Positions 58,839 through 64,000 of a stretch of 64,000 nucleotides of DNA are shown here, in pieces. This stretch comes from Stromatinia cepivora (taxonomy: Eukaryota; Ascomycota; Leotiomycetes; Helotiales; Sclerotiniaceae). Position numbers and translations under genes: made by a program. Below the pieces are notes generated by a model. It was given only the letters and a program-made list of their open reading frames with translations, ran no database searches and was not told the origin of the DNA. How positions within the stretch are numbered: position 1 is the stretch's first letter; the number at the start of each line of letters is the position of its first letter. The DNA is taken from assembly GCA_014898415.1 (NCBI GenBank), contig RCTD01000017.1, forward strand, positions 1,115,001 to 1,179,000, read 5' to 3'.

Positions 58839-60945
58839 CTAAAGTTTAACAGGAAATCTCTTCCTCACTCTCCCACCAAATTTATAAATGACCATTGGCG
58901 CCGGAATAAGTGCTAGTGCAATAAACCCCAGCACACTATTTCCCCATCCATAGCCTAGCGCCTCATACATGGCGGGACCGGCTAATGGTAAGAAAGCACC
59001 AAAAAGACTGCGACATACTGTAAGAGCTGCTATGCCTGATGCTGCGTAGGAGGGAAAAGAATCGATGACGTATGTTTGGATGGGTATGAAGATGCCCATC
59101 ATGCCGAAACCGAAAGGGATGAGGCCGACTATAGGAACGATCCACTGGGCAGTGTTAGTTTTTGGTTCTTTTGAGCTGGCATGAAATAGAGATAGAATTT
59201 AGTAATGCGACATGATGTGATGTAATACTTACGTGAACACCGCCCTCAATACTCCAACCATACCAGAAGAAACTAATAGGTATAAAGCAGGCAAAAAATA
59301 TACAAGCAGGCAACCTCATCTCAGGCTCAAAAATCCCATTATTTGCTTTAGTCATACTGACCACGGTGACATCTGAGATGCGAGCGACTACTACGAGGCC
59401 GAGGAAGAAACCTAGACCTAAACCGATGTACTAATCAAGGTTAGATATAAAAGGATGGTAGCAGGAGGTTTTGGAAGGTGGAAATAAGGAAATGAGTAGA
59501 TGAAAATAAAAACATACAGCTAATCCACAGAATTCTGGTGCCCAATGATACCTTCTGGTAAAAACCGTCGTAATAGTAGTGAATAGTAAATACAAAAGTC
59601 CATAAACAACCGCCATATATAGACTCAGAATAAATACTATAGGACTAAACATTAACATTTTGAGGGGTCGAATCATCGCATTTGCTAGAACCGAAGATTT
59701 CGAATGATGTGCTGAGTTTCCGGGGTCATAAACGCTGCGGAGATCCGATCGATTGAGCTCTTTGGAGAGTCGCGCGACTTTGCGTTTTATAAGAAGTCGT
59801 GGGTTAGTTTCTACATTCAAGCATTCAATGCCGATGGTTATGAGAGTGCCGGCTATGAAAAGGATCCAGAAGACCCAACGCCAGCCAATTCTTTGGGCTA
59901 CGAAACCTGGGGTATTGTCAGATATCCTAGATTTGATGGCTCAAAGAAAATGGAAGAAATACCTCCAGCGATTGGACCAATAACAGGACCAAACAGAGGT
60001 CCTAGGCTGAAAAGTGAAGTGGCCAATCCTCTCCTATCCGCATGAAATAGATCCGCAATCATACCAGCACCGATAGTTAAACAACCAGAACCACCTACTC
60101 CAGCCATAAATCGAAATCCTATCAATGTCCCCAAGCTAGGCGCCAATGCACAACCAATTTGCCATACACAAAATATTATATTACCACCAGTAAGAACATA
60201 TCTCCTCCCATATATTTCCGATAATGGCGCAAGTATCAATGGCCCAACGACATATCCCAACACAAAAATACTCACCGTGAAGGAACTCAATATCAAACTT
60301 GTATTGTGGAAGTCCCGATCCGCGAATGTTACACCGGGCGCGAACATACTGGAAGCGAGCGGAGATATTAGTGTAATACTAGCCAGTAATCCCGTCAACA
60401 CCCATTTTTTCGATTCTGGGAAGTTCAGAGGCATCTCAGGATCTGTCTGACTATCCCATCCAACAATACCATTCGCGAGATTCGAGACGGGAAGAGGCCT
60501 AGGTGGAAGTTTGGCGCGAGGAGTGTTCGTTCGATGAGTTATGCGGGAGAGTTTAGAACCGCCGGAGGATTTCGAGGTTGTGCTGGTTATATCGTTTGGT
60601 TGCGAATTTGTATGCGCGCGACGAGTAGATGGTCTAGCTTTTATAGGTTCGGTATGTGTCTGGATGGAAAAGAGCTTTTAGTAAGTAGTTTGATGCGCAA
60701 AAACGAGTAGTGGTTTTTCGAACCTTTTGTCTTGCAAGATCAATGTGACCTTGATCCATTGCTTCGGCTTCTTCATGATTCGAGTCGGGGTACTTGATTG
60801 AGGCATTTGAAGCTGCATCATTTTCATGTGAAGGATTTCTAGAATTATCGGATTGGTATGCGGTGGATTCTGTTGTGGTACCAGTTTCTTGTTCATGTTC
60901 CTCTTCAATTATTCCTTTCTCGGGATCTTTATGGGAACTCATCAT
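58839..60945 (-). CDS. MFS multidrug transporter (DHA1 type)
   Basis: Five exons (60945-60724, 60659-59963, 59906-59518, 59430-59233, 59144-58839) with introns of 64, 56, 87 and 88 bases give 603 residues, all in phase. The N-terminal 165 residues are hydrophilic and probably cytosolic. The membrane part starts WVLTGLLASITLISPLASSMFAPG. The motif APLSEIYGRRYVLTGG lies between segments 2 and 3, RFMAGVGGSGCLTIGAGMIADLF in segment 4, and FSLGPLFGPVIGPIAGG is the antiporter motif C region (G-X8-G-X3-G-P-X2-G-G), which marks exporters. The end FKFGGRVRKRF-type tail is basic. The family exports drugs, polyamines or fungal metabolites; no substrate can be assigned. It is intact, unlike the pump at 9.2-11.1 kb. 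Confidence 0.92.
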
Positions 60946-62649
60946 TGGCCTCTAAAAAGGTTTCGCAATTGAGATTTGCAAGTGTAGATCAATTGAAGAG
61001 CTTGTAGTAAAGACTCTGCGGGGGCTGGGAAATGATTATCATCAACAATTATGCATTTGGTGTATGTATGTACAAATACAAATGGATAGAAAACGTCAAA
61101 ATCGATCAGTGGTATGGGCGATATGAGACAAAAATGTGGGAGGGATATGGGGAAACTGATGATCGGTGAAGCCTCCGTCCAATCCAGAGAATAGGAAATA
61201 AAAGAATTAAATGTAATAAGGAAAGTTTGGTGGAATCCGATGCAACATGCAAACAAGACCGGCTGCCATGAAAAAATTGCCGATAAGAAAATAGGTTTGT
61301 ATGCAGGGCTCATACGCAATCCTACCTTTGATGGAATCGAATGGACAAGTTGAAATTTATGATATGGTACGAGAATGATATGCTTCTCCTCCTTTTTGGA
61401 AGGAAGGAAGTCAGTTGTCTGTGTTCTTTCCGTGTGCATGTGCATGTGCATGTGCATGTGCCTAGATATGATTGTTGGGTTGTGGTCGGGTACCCAGAAT
61501 TTTAAAGCTTGGTTTGTGGCTGAATGAAGAAAAGGTCTTGTCTTGGACTTCTTATTTCTTCAAGGAATATTTTGTTACTGTATGGGAGTGGGCTGTATGG
61601 GGTAAACTAGGCCATACAGAGTCGAAAGTACGAAGTGGAAGCTGGATACCTCATATCCGGATAGGGTAGTGAGGGTAGAGCCATGTAAAAATAGGAACTA
61701 GATTGAAGTCCAAAAAAAAGTAAGTTACGAAATAAGAAAATCGAATCATATTTATATATTTATACATAATTTTATGGAGTGAGAGAGATTATATATTTAT
61801 GAAGAAATTATGAATATTTGAGCATAAATTAGATCCTACTTCCATACAGAGCACCCGGCGTTGTCAGCAGATCTAGGAAGGTTCTCCTGATCACATCGCC
61901 TGAGCACAAAAATATAGTTTCATTACATTACATAAACATAACTTGGAGCTCTATATATTGACTAATACCGAGTTAAACAACTCCAACTACAACTCAATAT
62001 TGTTGACACAAATTAAAACAAAGAGCCGATTGTCTTTAGTATGCGTGTTCGCGCCCGAGATTGCGATTGTGATGGTCGAACATTTCTTTGACACAATTCA
62101 AACAAGAAATTTAACTCGTTCATCAATTTAGAAGACAGGGTTCGAGATAGCATCAAGTGTGCTCATATACAATCTCCTGAAGAAGAGGAGTGAGAGATAC
62201 ATATGCTCGTTTGAATTTTGCTATTATCACCTGAAAAACTACAGGAATCTCTTCATGTGGTATCACTAGATACGATGTATGAGTATCATTGAATCCTCCA
62301 CTCTCCATCTAGCCATAAATCAATTTTCTTTCCAAATGGAAGAGTACTCGTTAAAATGGCCGAAAACGATTGTTTATACTCAGCATCATCAAAGAAAGTC
62401 TTTACCAAGCTTGGCGAACGTTAAAAGGGATTTGAAAATGAAAGAATATCGTGATTCTTAAAGAACAATGAAAGCCAAATATTCTTTTATCCTCAATCGC
62501 ATTTACATTCTTAGTTTATATGCACTTGTTCGAGGAATGCTAACGTTATTGCTCTATGTCTAATATTCTAAACCTCGAACCAACAACTATTATCACAATT
62601 CTGGTGTTGTAGAAATTAACCTCGAAATCTATACTTTGTTATCGACATT
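60946..62649. promoter_or_regulatory. 1.7-kb divergent region, MFS gene / HEXXH protein gene
   Basis: This holds the promoters of both divergent genes. A GTGCAT hexamer occurs four times at 61434-61457. No coding frame is supported; the 171-codon minus frame at 60942-61457 is hydrophobic but abuts the MFS start with no motif. Confidence 0.45.
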
Positions 62650-64000
62650 ATGGAAGCAATTAAACCTCCCAGTGCGGTGGCGGGTATGGTGTCAAAGCCA
62701 TGGGATAGTACAACTCTAGCAATTGGGGGCGCTATGTGTAAGCTTCGTTCTTGATTCAAGTATTGTTCAATCAAACTGATGAATATAGTGGCCCCTCGAG
62801 TACAACCTCCAGATTTGACGGGTCCGGTCCATCCATTTTTTGCACGCGACAGGTGGGAAGTCGCCGATGAGGACTATCAGCTCTTAATTCCAAGCATGCG
62901 ACTTGCGACCCGGCTGTTAGAGGTCGGAATGCCATACTTAACAAGTTTTTTGCCAACCAGCACGATCTTTGGCGCGCCGCAAGATGTATCTCACGCTGAA
63001 CATCGTAAACTTGTCTGTCCAAAGGTAATCCAAGCAAAAAAGCAAATCTTACTTAAGGATCTTCAAGAAGCAGAATTAGAGCTCGAGGCAATTTCAAGAT
63101 GTATCAAGTGGAGATTGAATGAAAGAATGCATGCAGATAAAAGTTGGAATGGTATCACAAGGATAGTAGACTACGGGGAAGTCGACTTCCACGAACTAGA
63201 TGAGAATGAGATTAGAGAATCGGATTTGCAAGCTGCTCAAGCGGGCCAGGTACGACGGCCACTTGTCATTGCAATCATGGATTTCTTACTGGTCCCGATG
63301 CGCACTCACCCGCTTGATTCTGAAATCCGCCTCAAAGCGCAATTTATGGCGGCAATCACTATGACCCATGAAATTGGGCATGCAATATTCCTCCAGGATT
63401 ACCGGTCATTCAACCCGCCTACCGGCGATGAGCCCTACGTTAACAGAAATGTTGATAGCGAATTAGGAAGATCCTTCATCAGCTGGATTTTCAATGGCTT
63501 TCATCCTCAATTCTGTGAGTCACATGAGAAAGGAGCCCAATTTGGTAGTCTAGGATGGTCATTGTATTGGCAGCCATTACATAGGATTACCCAGTTATTT
63601 GGAAATGACAAAGTACATAAGAGACCTTTATATGAAACGCTCCATGCAATTCCTGTCGATTATTTGTCAAATGTATTTCGACAGGGTTGGTGGGAAGCTA
63701 ATCGACGGGGTGTTCCAGTCCATAGGCTTGCTGCGGTCCTCAGAGAGAATTTAAAGTTAGCCTTTAGAAATGAACTGGAGGCTGCTATAGCTGTGAAGGC
63801 CAACTGGTGGATGGATCCATTGGCAAAACGCCCCAGATGGAGAGGTCACTATAGAGTGGAGAAGTACTCTTCGGGCGAGCCTGTCGAAGGACTTATAAAA
63901 GATCAAATTGTAGCACAAATGAGACTCGATGGGCAAAATTTTTCATTCGCTTTGCATGACGAAGACGATGATTTTGATGATGAGATTGAACAATTGTCAA
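62650..64000 (+). CDS. Putative zinc-metalloprotease-like protein (HEIGH), cut by window end
   Basis: Exon 1 is 62650-62737; exon 2 starts at 62789 and stays open to the last base of the window, so about 433 residues are visible and the stop lies outside. The short intron (51 bases, GTAAGC...TATAG) joins in phase. Residues 223-227 are HEIGH in MTHEIGHAIFLQDYR, the classical HEXXH zinc-binding and catalytic motif. A glutamate in DSELGRSF (about residue 254), 27 residues downstream, is a candidate third ligand as in gluzincins. There is no signal peptide and no clear membrane segment. Aromatic-rich motifs follow (WSLYWQPLHR, GWWEANRRGVPVHR, KANWWMDPLAKRPRWRGHY), and an acidic stretch DEDDDFDDEIEQ is at the visible end. 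I recognise no named family; proteolysis is inferred from the motif alone. Confidence 0.75.

Overview
The window reads as nuclear DNA of a filamentous ascomycete fungus. Genes are split by short GT-AG introns (mostly 46-90 bases, often with CTAAC/CTGAC-like branch sites). There are Zn2Cys6 and C2H2/Fungal_trans regulators, three drug-transporter type MFS genes, a GMC oxidoreductase, an Ole1-type desaturase with a fused cytochrome b5 domain, and long intergenic stretches full of simple repeats. A Leotiomycete (Sclerotiniaceae-like) is my best guess from overall gene style; that is inference. No tRNA, rRNA, CRISPR array or transposon was recognised by eye. All multi-exon models were built by hand from reading frame and splice signals.

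Layout: 0.8-2.3 kb MOSC/mARC-like protein (+); 3.4-4.5 kb hotdog thioesterase (-); 5.5-7.0 kb OLE1 (-); 8.6-8.9 kb weak SnoaL-like fragment (+). From 9.2 to 17.4 kb lies an eroded accessory locus: an MFS transporter with two in-frame stops and a frameshift (-), an apparently intact Zn2Cys6 regulator divergent from it (+), and a GMC oxidoreductase carrying at least six reading-frame breaks (+).

The following 17.9-25.2 kb is conserved housekeeping: PUP2 (proteasome alpha5, -), gamma-tubulin complex GCP2 (+), a possible 66-residue three-exon gene (+) and MET13 (methylenetetrahydrofolate reductase, +). A 3.4-kb repeat-rich gap leads to a large C2H2 regulator (28.6-31.8 kb, -) with a 5.7-kb gene-poor upstream region. 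Next come a small GPI-anchor-type protein (37.5 kb), mitochondrial ribosomal protein uL29m (39.0 kb), Rab GDI (40.5-42.4 kb, eight exons), a broken quinone-oxidoreductase-like gene (43.1-44.6 kb), a small conserved-looking C-terminal reading frame (44.9 kb, -), a 62-residue membrane protein (46.7-47.0 kb, -) and an F-box protein (47.4-48.6 kb).

The last part holds two intact MFS transporters (52.6-54.4 and 58.8-60.9 kb, both -) separated by a repeat-rich gap with a perfect 10-bp minisatellite, and at the right edge an unfinished gene whose protein has an HEIGH zinc-protease-like motif.

The main point of interest is the contrast between intact core genes and three broken accessory genes (efflux pump, GMC oxidoreductase, quinone oxidoreductase-like), two of which flank an intact pathway-type regulator. 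That pattern suggests a specialised-metabolism or detoxification locus that is being lost.
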